This document shows positions 1-8,718 of a stretch of DNA of 64,000 nt, in pieces. Origin of the DNA: a virus. The notes under the pieces were generated by a model. It saw nothing but the letters and a program-made list of their open reading frames with translations. It was not told the origin of the DNA and ran no database searches. How positions within the stretch are numbered: position 1 is the stretch's first letter; every line of letters starts with the position of its first letter. A program made the translations under genes and the position numbers. The DNA is taken from the IMG/VR virus record IMGVR_UViG_3300031787_005083, positions 1-64,000 of that record; one strand, 5' to 3'.

Positions 1-1242
1 CATATCCTTGGCGGAGTGTTCCCTACAAGTGCTCCGCAGATAGTTTTAGGCAATCCTTTAGTAAAACGTATAGGTATGCACGAAGGTGAAAATATTGTGC
101 TAGAAGCCATAAATTGCCTTAAAAATGGTGATAGTCTAGATACTGTTGCAGGCACATGGTGGAAGGATCGATTTGGACTTGTTCATAAGAACCCCTTGCC
201 TCAACTCTGCGACATTACTAAGGTAACACCTGACTTTACTTGTTTTGCTGATTATCGCTGGCAACGCCCTATGGGTGGAAAAATCTTCAAAAGAGCAGTA
301 TCAATGGAGACTTATAGAGGGTGTCCCTATAACTGCACATACTGCAATAGTCCTAACACAAGAAACTTTTCTAAGGCGGCTGGTACTGGCAACTTCATGC
401 GGCGCAAGTGTGTTAAGACCATTGAGAGAGATTTACTCTACTACAAAGAGCTTTATGAGCCTGACCTTATAATGTTCCAAGATGACAGCTTTTTGGCCAG
501 GCCGAAACGTGAAATCTTTGAATTTTGCGAGATGTGGAGCAAGTACAAAATACCATTTTGGTTCAACACTAGAATTGAGAACTGTGCTCCTGATGTACTG
601 GCTGCACTCAAAGAAGCGGGTGTGTATCGTATGACATTTGGTCTTGAGAGTGGTAATGAGGAATATCGATCAACAGTGCTAAAACGTGCAGTGACCAACA
701 AAAAGTACCTAGAATACTTTGATTATATCAATGAAAGCAACATACCATACAGCCTTAATGTAATCATAGGTATGCCGTTTGAAACTCGGAGCATGGTGCT
801 TGAAACTGCTGACATGATAAGAGCCAGCAAGGGGTATGACGGTTTAACCATTTCGATGTTTCAACCATACCATGGTACAGATTTGAGGGCCATGGCAGTA
901 GAAAATGGATTTTTACCTGAAAATTTCATCAATGGTCAAGACAGCTCTGAGATGGGTGGTGGCTACCTCGATTCGTGGGCTCTTCGGATGCCACAGCCTT
1001 ACCTTCAGCCTAATGAAGTGAAAGCACTCACTCGAACCTTTGCTCTTTATGCTCACTTTGGTCGCGAGCACTATGATGAAATTTACCGTGCAGAGACGGA
1101 TGATGAGGTGTATAAACGCCTAATGACCCAGTACCAACATGAATTCTTTGGGGATATTCAGCAAGGCGGCGCAGACCGGATTAACTCCAAGTACTGCGCC
1201 GTGCATGATGCATCAAGCACCTATAACTTTGTAACTGCTTAG
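1..1242 (+). CDS. Radical SAM protein, 5' end cut by the window edge
   Basis: The reading frame is open back to base 1, and the residues before the first possible start (GTG at 16) read HILGG, like the end of a B12-binding domain (GGVFPTSAP). I therefore treat it as partial rather than starting at 16. Numbered from base 16, the 4Fe-4S site CX3CX2C is C103, C107 and C110 (RGCPYNCTYC), which defines radical SAM enzymes. Downstream come TFGLESG and NVIIGMP, typical of the SAM barrel. The domain order resembles B12-dependent radical SAM enzymes such as the BchE-like methyltransferase/cyclase group. The substrate is not evident. It is convergent with uvsY, and the two stop codons overlap. The radical SAM call is firm; a more precise function would be a guess. 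Confidence 0.85.
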   Translation, partial: HILGGVFPTSAPQIVLGNPLVKRIGMHEGENIVLEAINCLKNGDSLDTVAGTWWKDRFGLVHKNPLPQLCDITKVTPDFTCFADYRWQRPMGGKIFKRAVSMETYRGCPYNCTYCNSPNTRNFSKAAGTGNFMRRKCVKTIERDLLYYKELYEPDLIMFQDDSFLARPKREIFEFCEMWSKYKIPFWFNTRIENCAPDVLAALKEAGVYRMTFGLESGNEEYRSTVLKRAVTNKKYLEYFDYINESNIPYSLNVIIGMPFETRSMVLETADMIRASKGYDGLTISMFQPYHGTDLRAMAVENGFLPENFINGQDSSEMGGGYLDSWALRMPQPYLQPNEVKALTRTFALYAHFGREHYDEIYRAETDDEVYKRLMTQYQHEFFGDIQQGGADRINSKYCAVHDASSTYNFVTA

Positions 1243-1694
1243 AGCGAAGCGTCTTCCATACCGGCAACTCTGAGCTTAACTACGTTGGTAATTTGCCATT
1301 GTTTCTGGTCTAATGCCTTCAAAACACCAAGCCATTTGTTACGAACAAGTGCAAACTCATTAATAATCTTTTCGTAGTCAACTACGTCACTTTCACCGTC
1401 AACATACTTCTCAACATCTCGACTGCTTAGTGCTCGTTGATAATTTTCTAGATATTTCTTAAAGTAAGAACTACGCAGTCTACGTAGTTCTATGTTCATA
1501 TACTCTAAAATTGCCTCAATTTCTTGAAGTTGGTTGAATCTTTGTTCAACAATGCCGGGCATCTCTGCTGCGGCACGTTCAACATTGCCTTTGAGCTTAA
1601 CTTCTTGTCGAGCCTGTACTAGTTCGTTTTCAAAATGCATAACTGCATCAGGAATCTTTGAAATATCACGAGATACTTCTGAATACCAACCCAT
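1239..1694 (-). CDS. uvsY: UvsY-like recombination mediator
   Basis: A small, charged, mostly helical protein of 151 aa (T4 UvsY is 137 aa). In T4, UvsY loads the recombinase UvsX onto single-stranded DNA coated with gp32. Assignment rests on a helical region with LRSSYFKKYLENYQRALSSR, a C-terminal KWLGVLKALDQKQWQI segment that lines up in character with the end of T4 UvsY, and its place in the same operon as uvsX and gp32. I chose the ATG at 1694 (MGWYSE), one base after the upstream stop and preceded by GGATTGGGA, over a start at 1733 that lies inside the previous gene. Similarity to T4 is remote, so the call depends partly on context. Confidence 0.8.
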   Translation of the reverse strand: MGWYSEVSRDISKIPDAVMHFENELVQARQEVKLKGNVERAAAEMPGIVEQRFNQLQEIEAILEYMNIELRRLRSSYFKKYLENYQRALSSRDVEKYVDGESDVVDYEKIINEFALVRNKWLGVLKALDQKQWQITNVVKLRVAGMEDASL

Positions 1695-1695
1695 A

Positions 1696-1926
1696 CTAGT
1701 CCCAATCCATTTCTTCGTCAAGCACTCCGTCACTGTCTAATTCTAGATAGTAATTAATTGCTTGATCGAGATAGGCACAACTGCCTATTGCCGAAGTTAA
1801 CGTTTCTTCTGGTACACCGTAATCAGCACAGAGGTCGATAAATCTTTCAGCGGCTGCTTCTAGATTTTTCTTTTCTATGTACTCTTTAAATGTACCCCAG
1901 ATATCAACGATTTGACTTTCATCCAT
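1696..1926 (-). CDS. Small acidic protein between uvsX and uvsY
   Basis: A 76-aa acidic helical protein I do not recognise. It lies in the uvsX-uvsY operon and its stop is one base from the uvsY start, so the two are probably translationally coupled. A GTG at 1935 would give three more residues, but GAGGAG, a strong ribosome binding site formed by the last codons of uvsX, stands 8 bases before the ATG at 1926. I therefore use 1926. Its sequence ends in an acidic EEMDWD tail. Position suggests a role in recombination, but nothing in the sequence shows one. Confidence 0.7.
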   Translation of the reverse strand: MDESQIVDIWGTFKEYIEKKNLEAAAERFIDLCADYGVPEETLTSAIGSCAYLDQAINYYLELDSDGVLDEEMDWD

Positions 1927-1931
1927 TAGTT

Positions 1932-3002
1932 TCACTCCTCAGTAAACTCTTCGTTACCTACTACAGCTTCTGAGTTATTTACCAATGTGACCATTTTTTC
2001 ATTGTACTCTGACATAATCAAATCAAGTTTAGGACCGTCCCACTGCTTGCGATAATCAATATGTTCTTTACCAGACATGTCAACATACTTAAGACGATTG
2101 CCTTGTTTAACTAACAAGCCCTTTTTCTCAAATAATTCAACTAGTCCACTGTAAGGATTCATTCCAGTCTCGTATGGAATTTTGACCTGCACCCCTTCAA
2201 AAGGTTTAGCATAACGAGTCTTCATTACTTTACAACCAGCACGAATGCCCATTACGTCTGAGATCTTATTGCCATCTTCATCTTCTTTAAGTTTAAGTTT
2301 TTTCATAGCAACTACAATACTTGAAGCATAAATGAAGCCTTGACCACCTGAAATTTTATCGTCGGGGTCAAACATGTCTTGACTTGCATACGTGTGATTA
2401 GTACAGACTAATCCAACGTTAGCATTACCTAGCATGTTAACAGTGTTACGAACTAATGAAGTTAGTGCCTTAGGCTTACGGCCCATGTCACCTTTCATGT
2501 CACCTGCTTCAAACTGGTTAACATCAGTAGGTGTTAACAACATACCTAGTGAATCAATTACAAACAATACTTTAGGTCGATCTGCTTCGTCCATTGCTTT
2601 ATAATCTTTCATGAACGTCGAAATAGTTTTTGCTACATCGTCGATCATTGCCATATTAAGTTTAAGCAACTTTTCTTCGCTGGTATCAACGCCAAGTGCG
2701 TGTAACCAACTTTCATCAAGAGCATTTTCTGAATCAATTAAAACTACAAAAATGCCCTGAGCTTGTGCATCTTTTACAATATTACCTGAACAGAAATATG
2801 ATTTTCCTGCACCGCTCTCACCTGCAAACACAGTTACCTTACCTAGCGGTACGCCTTTATGAAAGTCGCCGCTGATGAGGAAATTTAATGCGTATGATCC
2901 TGTTGAAATCCAATCAGTGGGATCATTAAATCCAGCACTCACGCCTGAGATACTTTTAGTTAAGTCCTTACGGAACTTACTAACATCAAAAGATTTAGCC
3001 AT
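1932..3002 (-). CDS. uvsX: UvsX/RecA-like recombinase
   Basis: A 356-aa RecA-family strand-exchange ATPase. It forms filaments on single-stranded DNA for homologous recombination, repair and recombination-dependent replication. The Walker A loop is GESGAGKS at residues 61-68 and the Walker B strand is VLFVID at 143-148. The segment GDMGRKPKAL and the later VCTNHTYAS correspond to the DNA-binding and ATP-sensing regions of the family. Length is close to T4 UvsX (about 390 aa). TAGGAG precedes the ATG. It is followed by a small gene and uvsY and preceded by gp32, so the three partners of T4 presynaptic filament assembly are adjacent. Confidence 0.97.
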   Translation of the reverse strand: MAKSFDVSKFRKDLTKSISGVSAGFNDPTDWISTGSYALNFLISGDFHKGVPLGKVTVFAGESGAGKSYFCSGNIVKDAQAQGIFVVLIDSENALDESWLHALGVDTSEEKLLKLNMAMIDDVAKTISTFMKDYKAMDEADRPKVLFVIDSLGMLLTPTDVNQFEAGDMKGDMGRKPKALTSLVRNTVNMLGNANVGLVCTNHTYASQDMFDPDDKISGGQGFIYASSIVVAMKKLKLKEDEDGNKISDVMGIRAGCKVMKTRYAKPFEGVQVKIPYETGMNPYSGLVELFEKKGLLVKQGNRLKYVDMSGKEHIDYRKQWDGPKLDLIMSEYNEKMVTLVNNSEAVVGNEEFTEE

Positions 3003-3026
3003 ATTTTTCTCCTATTAAGCCAAGAT

Positions 3027-3060
3027 GGTAAAGCATGTACTTGCGTACAGAGGCCTTACC
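3027..3060 (-). other. Stem-loop between gp32 and uvsX
   Basis: On the minus strand TGTAC-GCAA-GTACA forms a five-pair hairpin capped by a GNRA-type tetraloop (3036-3049). An outer stem GGTAAG/CTTTACC (3055-3060 with 3027-3033, one bulge) encloses it. No U-run follows, so it is not a standard terminator. It could be an mRNA processing or stability element, or a weak attenuator separating gp32 output from uvsX. Only the pairing is visible; the role is inferred. Confidence 0.45.
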
Positions 3061-3068
3061 TATTCTAA

Positions 3069-4037
3069 TTAACCGTTGTTTTGTCTTGAACGGATCATTG
3101 CTAGAATGTCCTGTGCGTTGCCGCCTGCGGCTTGTTTAGGTTCTGCTTTTGGAGCAGGAGTTGCCGTTTTTACAGGAGCACTAACTGGCTCGTCATCTGG
3201 GTCTGGAGTAACTGCTGATGGTGCAACAGGATCGCCAGTCTTAGAACTCATTCCGGCTGGGCGGAAGTATTGTCCCCAACGTTGCATGTCAAATGCTTCA
3301 CCATCTACTGATGCTTCAAACATTTCTTTCATGACCTTAAGCTCTACATCGCCTGGTTTCTTAGGCAAATAGTCGCTCATGTTAAACAACCCATTAGTAT
3401 TAACTGCTGACATTTCTGCGTCAGTTAACGGACGCTCACGACGTGCCCAACTTGAAGTTGAGTAGTCAGCGTAGCCACCTTTTGAAGTCTTGTTAAGACG
3501 GAAATCTACACCGTGTGTGAAGTCAGTTGGCAATTCTTCCATGTCTGGATCCATCAATGCTTGTTTGATGATCTGGAAGATCTGAGGACCAATGATAAAT
3601 CGTCGAATTGGATTCTCTGGTGTCTTGTCATCGGAGATTGGGTTGTCGACTACAAACCCTTGGAAGATGTAACTCTTTTTCTTCCAGTACTTACGACCCA
3701 TGTCTTCAAGAGTTGGATCTTTGAACCACGCACGAACCTCGTTAAGGATTGGACAGCTTTCACCATACATTTCCATACAAGGTACTTGTACTTGTACAGG
3801 ACGTGAATCTGTCTCGCCTTTAACTCCCGCGAACGGAAGTTTAATCATGAGACGCTCTGCCCAGAAAAATGTATTATTGGTGTTACCATCTGGAACGAAA
3901 CGAAGCGTTGCGCTTTGTCCTTCTTTCATGTTCCAAAACGGATAGATTGCGTTGTCGCCGCCTGAACTTTGATTGTTACCGCTTGCACGGCCTTCTTGCT
4001 CTTTGAGCTTTGCTCTAATTTCTGATAATGATGCCAT
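3069..4037 (-). CDS. 32: gp32-like single-stranded DNA-binding protein
   Basis: A 322-aa homologue of T4 gp32 (301 aa), which coats single-stranded DNA at replication forks and recruits replication and recombination proteins. The N-terminus (MASLSEIRAKLKEQEG) resembles the basic cooperativity region. The core has an OB-like stretch (ATLRFVPDG, FFWAERLMIKLPF) followed by CMEMYGESCPIL. Only C87 and C95 are seen there, so the four-ligand zinc site of T4 gp32 is not clearly intact. A Pro/Ala linker (about 270-305) leads to a short C-terminal peptide, DILAMIRSRQ, in place of the strongly acidic T4 tail. AGGAGG precedes the ATG and a sigma70-like promoter lies just upstream. Confidence 0.92.
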   Translation of the reverse strand: MASLSEIRAKLKEQEGRASGNNQSSGGDNAIYPFWNMKEGQSATLRFVPDGNTNNTFFWAERLMIKLPFAGVKGETDSRPVQVQVPCMEMYGESCPILNEVRAWFKDPTLEDMGRKYWKKKSYIFQGFVVDNPISDDKTPENPIRRFIIGPQIFQIIKQALMDPDMEELPTDFTHGVDFRLNKTSKGGYADYSTSSWARRERPLTDAEMSAVNTNGLFNMSDYLPKKPGDVELKVMKEMFEASVDGEAFDMQRWGQYFRPAGMSSKTGDPVAPSAVTPDPDDEPVSAPVKTATPAPKAEPKQAAGGNAQDILAMIRSRQNNG

Positions 4038-4097
4038 AGTATGTGCCTCCTATAAATTTGCCTATGTGCTTTGTGCCTTTAATGTAGCACTGTGTAT

Positions 4098-4127
4098 ATA
4101 ATAACACAATGTTACTTACCTTGTCAA
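4098..4127 (-). promoter_or_regulatory. Sigma70-like promoter for gp32-uvsX-uvsY
   Basis: On the minus strand TTGACA (4122-4127) and TATTAT (4098-4103) are separated by 18 bases, close to the bacterial housekeeping consensus. The predicted start lies about 50 bases before the gp32 ATG. No late-type box is seen in this 130-base gap, which fits early or middle expression of the recombination genes from host-type polymerase. Confidence 0.7.
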
Positions 4128-4167
4128 GTTATTTTCTTGAAAAAACCTGACTAAAAAATCATCTAGC

Positions 4168-6189
4168 TTATCTTAAGCCAGCCAATTCTTTCATTCGTTG
4201 AAATTCAGGATCGAACTGTTGCGGTGACTGTTCCATTTGAAATTGTTCAAATGTTTGATTAATCCGTTCTATAAACTGCTTGGCTGGTTCTATGAACGAC
4301 TCGCCATAATCTTTTTCGATAGCAGTAAGAACAGCAGTTTCACCTTTGGGGAACGTACCTGTGTTTCTGTCATATAAAGAGAGAACAAACTCTGTGACTG
4401 GCACTTTCTTCTCAAGGGTGATTTGGTCGTCACCATTAGGATGTGGAACCTTGTCGCCTTTCTTTTTGCCTTGCATTTTTGCTTGTTGTACAGCATGTGC
4501 GTATGCGTTGCCTTCTTTTTTAACAAGTCCTGCTTTTTCAAACGCTGCATCAGTCTCAGGACCTCCCATACTTGCTCCTGTTTTTCCATCTTTTATAGTG
4601 AGATACTTAGCCGGAGTTCTAGCTATAGCAGAACCGTTGTCTTGCTTGTTAAGTATGTAATGTGTCTTACTTTGTGTATCTAGTACTGCTTTTCTTGTAG
4701 CACCAAATGCTTCAATAGAAGTTAACATAAATCCATTGCCTAAATCTTGTTGTCCAGTATCTTCTTTGGTATCATCACCTGATGATAATGCGCCTGCTTC
4801 TAAATCTTCAGCCCATGATTCAAAATCTTGGAATGCACCTTTGATTCTTTCAAGAGTTGATTTAACATCGTTGCCTTTGCCTTTGTCATGATCAATGCTA
4901 TCTACTTGCATATTAGCAGTACCTTTAAGACCAAACTTCTTTGCAATCTGTTGTACTTCTGGAGTCTCTGGTAAGCGTTTTTCTTTAACGTAAGAATATA
5001 AACACTCTAGTTCATTGCCGTTACACGAAGCTAAAACTCTTCCAGCGGCTGTCTTGTCGCGTGTTTGAGTAACAATGTGTTTTGCTAATATGGTTTTAGC
5101 ATCTTCTTCTTCTTTACTACCAAATATTGCATCACCGATTGCGCCAGCTGCTTGTCCAACACCTGATTTAAATTTGTCCCAAGTTGGGCCTTCACCTAAT
5201 AAGTCATCTGGACCCAGTTCTTTTGCTTTCGTATGTTCGCTTACTAGTCTATAAATGTATGGAAATACATCTTTAAGTTCTTCATTAAATTGACGAATAG
5301 TTAATTGGTCAATCCAATTTTCTGCAACATCGCTAGGTACTTCTTCCATCACAGGCACTGTGAATCCAGCAACTGCTTCTTTATAATATGTTTCTCTTTG
5401 TAGTCCGTGTATGGCAGATTTTACTGTAACAATTCTTTCATTAACTGCATCTAGATAATCACTAAGACCTTCTGCCATTACACTTGAACGACCCATGTAT
5501 GTTTTAAATTTCTTTAGCTTAGATAGTTCTTCGGATAAACTTGTAATGTGTGATCCAAAGTCATCAAATGGCTTGCCACCTTCGCCTACATGACGAGCCA
5601 TTGCTCTTGCTCCGTTTAAGTGACGGTATGGATATTTGAATCTTTCACCTTCGGAGCTTTCAATATAGATGCTTTCAATGTGCTGTGTTCTACCAGCTGG
5701 CATCACTTGATTAATAGGTTGGCTATGTTTTATAGCTAGTCGAGCATTGCCGACATCTTGGTAACTAGTTCTACTAGTACCATACATTTTAGATTCTACC
5801 ATTGTATCTTCTCCGGTCCGGTTTGTTGCGAGAAATTTATAATCTCTTTTATCTAGATTTGATTTTGTAATATTGCGAGTATCAAAATTTAGCAAACGCT
5901 TTCTGCTAAATTGACGTAATTCTTTTAAAAATTCATACCAATGTTGACGTGTTGCTGTATCTTCGTTTTCAGCAAAATCATCACTGTACATTACTGATAT
6001 AGTTTTTTCGTCAAGACTAACACTTACTTTACCTAGGCTTCTATCACCTTCTTTATAATCAAAATCAAAGAAACGAGCCTCTTTTGGAACGTTAGTTACC
6101 TCACCGCTATCATTACCAATAGTGATGGTGGGGAATCTTCCTCTAATCTTGTTGAATAATTCGTCTGCTATAAAATCTAGATTTTTCAT
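4168..6189 (-). CDS. Conserved-looking phage protein of unknown function (673 aa)
   Basis: A large soluble protein with no transmembrane segment or catalytic motif that I recognise. The N-terminal 230 residues look globular (for example HQWYEFLKELRQFSRKRLLNFD-type helices and IESIYIESSEGERFKYP), the middle is helical, and the C-terminal third is rich in Asp, Lys and Gly. It lies between terminase gp17 and gp32, and proteins of this kind in that place are usually listed as hypothetical in marine T4-like phages. A late box overlaps the gp17 stop codon and lies 14 bases before the ATG. There is no Shine-Dalgarno sequence. A virion or packaging-related role is possible from the late promoter, but unproven. 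Confidence 0.85.
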   Translation of the reverse strand: MKNLDFIADELFNKIRGRFPTITIGNDSGEVTNVPKEARFFDFDYKEGDRSLGKVSVSLDEKTISVMYSDDFAENEDTATRQHWYEFLKELRQFSRKRLLNFDTRNITKSNLDKRDYKFLATNRTGEDTMVESKMYGTSRTSYQDVGNARLAIKHSQPINQVMPAGRTQHIESIYIESSEGERFKYPYRHLNGARAMARHVGEGGKPFDDFGSHITSLSEELSKLKKFKTYMGRSSVMAEGLSDYLDAVNERIVTVKSAIHGLQRETYYKEAVAGFTVPVMEEVPSDVAENWIDQLTIRQFNEELKDVFPYIYRLVSEHTKAKELGPDDLLGEGPTWDKFKSGVGQAAGAIGDAIFGSKEEEDAKTILAKHIVTQTRDKTAAGRVLASCNGNELECLYSYVKEKRLPETPEVQQIAKKFGLKGTANMQVDSIDHDKGKGNDVKSTLERIKGAFQDFESWAEDLEAGALSSGDDTKEDTGQQDLGNGFMLTSIEAFGATRKAVLDTQSKTHYILNKQDNGSAIARTPAKYLTIKDGKTGASMGGPETDAAFEKAGLVKKEGNAYAHAVQQAKMQGKKKGDKVPHPNGDDQITLEKKVPVTEFVLSLYDRNTGTFPKGETAVLTAIEKDYGESFIEPAKQFIERINQTFEQFQMEQSPQQFDPEFQRMKELAGLR

Positions 6190-6195
6190 ATGTTG

Positions 6196-6203
6196 TATTT
6201 ATC
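6196..6203 (-). promoter_or_regulatory. Late box before the 673-aa gene
   Basis: GATAAATA on the minus strand, overlapping the gp17 stop codon. Its first base is 14 bases before the ATG at 6189. With T4 late-promoter geometry the transcript would begin one base upstream of the start codon. Confidence 0.6.
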
Positions 6204-7782
6204 AATAGTTGGTGCTAATGAATATCGGCATCGGCGGCTCGTAATCTTCAAAATTGTCTGTTTGATTAAAGGTGTTATACACTCTAGGATCCCAATCTTT
6301 GAGCACATCTATCATACGTATGGACAATAACGTAGCACTAACCAAGTCATCGCTTTGTCCTAATTTAGCTTGGTAGGAACTACCTGTAGCAATAAAGTTC
6401 TTAAACTCAGAAATTAGAGGTTTAGAATTAACTTCTAATTTATCATTTTCAACCATTGTTTTTAATCTACTACAGGCTGTAATTTTTGCAGAATGTGTAG
6501 TATTAAATCCTTTACGGAATTTACGCACATGGCCTTTACGTATAGGTTCTGATACAAAAAGTCCTGGAATATTTTCTTCTCCAAAATCGTTAATTACAAT
6601 TAGTGCTGCTTCGCCTATTCCGTTGTTTTCTACACTCCAGTAAATACCTGTAGAATTTTTAGTTTCGGATTCGATATATTTGCATATGTCTGCTAAAATT
6701 CTTATCTGACCAGGGATAGCAGTAGTATTGTGTTGCCACTCAGCTACTTGCTTATATGTAGGTAATTCTATAACTTGTATAGCTGCATTATTTCCTCCGG
6801 TACCCATTGACGGGTCAAGTGCAACGCAATAGGTATTATCGCTTGTGGGCTTTTTATACCAACGAGTTTGGCCCATATTAAGAATAGGACTTTTACCGTC
6901 TAATGATGCAAGTTTAATACTGCTAATCAGTGTTTCATCAAATACTAAGAATTCACAGCCGTACTCTCGACGGAATCTTTCTTCACCAATTCTACCAATT
7001 TCTTCATCGCGCCATTTGTCGTCTCTATCAGGGTGTTCACTCCAGTGACATGTAAATGCGTGAAACCCGTTAATGCCCACGTCTGATTCATTGCCATATT
7101 CGTCAAACTTTTTATCAGCATCTTTCCAAATTGTAGCAAATGTATCTTCGTCTGAGTTTGGAGTTGAAGTAATAATTGCTCTACCACCAGTTGCAAGTGT
7201 TGGTGATATTGACGTCCAAAACTCGTCTGCAATGTTAGGAGCAACGAATGCAAACTCGTCGCAGTATAAGAGTGATATAGACATACCGCGACCGGTATTA
7301 CCTGTAGTAGTAGCACTTACAATACGACTACCGTTTTCAAATTCAATACTGCCTTTGTTATAATTGATAACACCTGCTCTAATGTGATCTGGACATAATT
7401 CGTACACATAGCGTATACGCTGCATAATTTCTTGAGCACCTGTATATTTGTGTGCTGCAATAAGAATTGTTTGATCAGGATGGAACATTGCGAACCACGC
7501 AAGATACACCGCGGCACAAGTAGTCTTTCCAGTCTGACGAGGTAACATGTTAACGTTGAATCTATAATTGTGATAAGATTCCATTAACCTTTCTTGATAT
7601 TCGTACGGATCAAATAATAATTTGCCTTTTACCGGGTGCTGAATATATGCAAAGTTTTTTGCAAAATAAAGATAGCCCGTATCGGAGTCCATACACTTTA
7701 ACAAATCTTCAATTTGATTTTCAGTATATGTTTCTTTTTTATTAGCTTTTTTGGTTAATACGCCGTCTAGTGATTTACTCAT
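6202..7782 (-). CDS. 17: Terminase large subunit, DNA-packaging motor
   Basis: A 526-aa homologue of T4 gp17 (610 aa). It is the ATPase and nuclease that pumps and cuts concatemeric DNA at the portal. The ATPase domain has Walker A RQTGKT (82-87), Walker B LLYCDE (171-176) with the catalytic Glu, and coupling motif TSTP (205-208). The nuclease domain begins with the metal-binding Asp323 in ALDPSMGTGG, and further acidic residues follow. The ATG at 7782 has no Shine-Dalgarno sequence. A late box sits exactly 13 bases before it, directly after an intrinsic terminator, so gp17 has its own insulated transcription start. Confidence 0.97.
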   Translation of the reverse strand: MSKSLDGVLTKKANKKETYTENQIEDLLKCMDSDTGYLYFAKNFAYIQHPVKGKLLFDPYEYQERLMESYHNYRFNVNMLPRQTGKTTCAAVYLAWFAMFHPDQTILIAAHKYTGAQEIMQRIRYVYELCPDHIRAGVINYNKGSIEFENGSRIVSATTTGNTGRGMSISLLYCDEFAFVAPNIADEFWTSISPTLATGGRAIITSTPNSDEDTFATIWKDADKKFDEYGNESDVGINGFHAFTCHWSEHPDRDDKWRDEEIGRIGEERFRREYGCEFLVFDETLISSIKLASLDGKSPILNMGQTRWYKKPTSDNTYCVALDPSMGTGGNNAAIQVIELPTYKQVAEWQHNTTAIPGQIRILADICKYIESETKNSTGIYWSVENNGIGEAALIVINDFGEENIPGLFVSEPIRKGHVRKFRKGFNTTHSAKITACSRLKTMVENDKLEVNSKPLISEFKNFIATGSSYQAKLGQSDDLVSATLLSIRMIDVLKDWDPRVYNTFNQTDNFEDYEPPMPIFISTNY

Positions 7783-7787
7783 GTGTT

Positions 7788-7795
7788 TATTTACT
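7788..7795 (-). promoter_or_regulatory. Late box before gp17
   Basis: AGTAAATA on the minus strand, first base 13 bases before the gp17 ATG. In T4 the late box spans about -13 to -6, so +1 would be the A of the ATG and the mRNA leaderless. It follows the T-run of the upstream terminator directly. Confidence 0.5.
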
Positions 7796-7796
7796 C

Positions 7797-7824
7797 AAAA
7801 AAATGGGCTCCGGAGAGCCCATTT
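7797..7824 (-). terminator. Intrinsic terminator upstream of gp17
   Basis: A perfect 10-base inverted repeat (7801-7810 with 7815-7824, stem AAATGGGCTC, four-base loop) followed on the minus strand by a run of T. It lies after the stop of the 290-aa gene and ends transcription arriving from the gp16 side. The plus strand has no comparable T-run. Confidence 0.88.
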
Positions 7825-7843
7825 GAGTGCTATCTATAATAGC

Positions 7844-8716
7844 TTATTTTTTGGTATTATCAAATTTCTTACCACCTTCAACACCCCAAGTTCCAGTCTT
7901 AGACTTTTTCTGCTCTGGAGCGCCTTTTTTCTCAGCAGCAGATCTAGACTTAGCATCTGATTTTGGTTCAGCATGTGGCTCATCACTGTAACGCTTTGGA
8001 TTTTCTGTATGCTTAGTAACGCCCTTCTTTGAACGATCAATCTCGCCACCTGTAGAAGATTTTTCTTCTTTTACTTTTTTAGCAAATGGATTAACACCCT
8101 TTTTAGGTGCAGCGCCTTTCTTATCAGATACAGCTTTTTTCATTGGCTCTTTTTTGTTGCCATCTTTGTCCATATCTAAGAAATCTGGTTTTGCTTTCTT
8201 TTCTTTGAGTGCAGCCCATAAACGTTCTTTGATACTTTCTACTGCCATTGGGTTATCTCCGCCTGCAGCCGGCTTAAACATTTTCTTTTGCCCGTTAATA
8301 CCGCCGCTAAGATCCTTAGTCATATATTTTGTATCACTATATTTTTCATCTGGGGCATTAGAAAATTCTTCTTCTTCCATTTCCGCATTATCCATAGCCA
8401 ATGCCATTGGCATAGTCTTTGCTGGCATTGGCATTGACATCGACGAGCTATCTAGTCCAGCACTTTTTAACAAACTCATTAGTTCGTCAACATTTTCTTT
8501 GCCGCTTGCATTTAAGCTAATGTTCATACTAACTGGAGTGCCTTCACGTTGCGGCATGCCGCCCATTGTGCCTGGCATAGTGCCGCATTCAGCTACTTGT
8601 ACTTTGTCAAAAGATTCAAGGATTTTTTTCATCGCGCCTGCTTCTTTTTGTGCGGTACCTTTAATAGTTCCTTTTTCAATGCCATTAAGAGTGGCGAGTA
8701 GTTTATTCATATCCAT
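7844..8716 (-). CDS. Lys-rich low-complexity protein of unknown function (290 aa)
   Basis: The N-terminal half carries a short helical start (MDMNKLLATLNGIEKG), a Met/Pro-rich stretch around residues 90-115 and an acidic patch. The C-terminal half is highly basic and low in complexity (repeated K, S, P, A), with the phrase PDFLDMDKDGNKKEPMKKA. Such a composition suggests a disordered, nucleic-acid-binding or scaffold-like region, but this is inference. AGGAAA lies 8 bases before the ATG. The start is two bases after the stop of the upstream gene, so the pair is probably coupled. The gene is followed by a strong terminator. I do not recognise the family. Confidence 0.8.
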   Translation of the reverse strand: MDMNKLLATLNGIEKGTIKGTAQKEAGAMKKILESFDKVQVAECGTMPGTMGGMPQREGTPVSMNISLNASGKENVDELMSLLKSAGLDSSSMSMPMPAKTMPMALAMDNAEMEEEEFSNAPDEKYSDTKYMTKDLSGGINGQKKMFKPAAGGDNPMAVESIKERLWAALKEKKAKPDFLDMDKDGNKKEPMKKAVSDKKGAAPKKGVNPFAKKVKEEKSSTGGEIDRSKKGVTKHTENPKRYSDEPHAEPKSDAKSRSAAEKKGAPEQKKSKTGTWGVEGGKKFDNTKK

Positions 8717-8718
8717 AA

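Noticed and set aside
1695-1733. UvsY start at 1733
   Set aside because: It lies inside the upstream gene; the ATG at 1694 follows that gene's stop by one base and has a purine-rich site before it.
4290-4683. Open frames on both strands within the 673-aa gene
   Set aside because: They are shadows of a long coding frame, with no ribosome binding sites or recognisable products.
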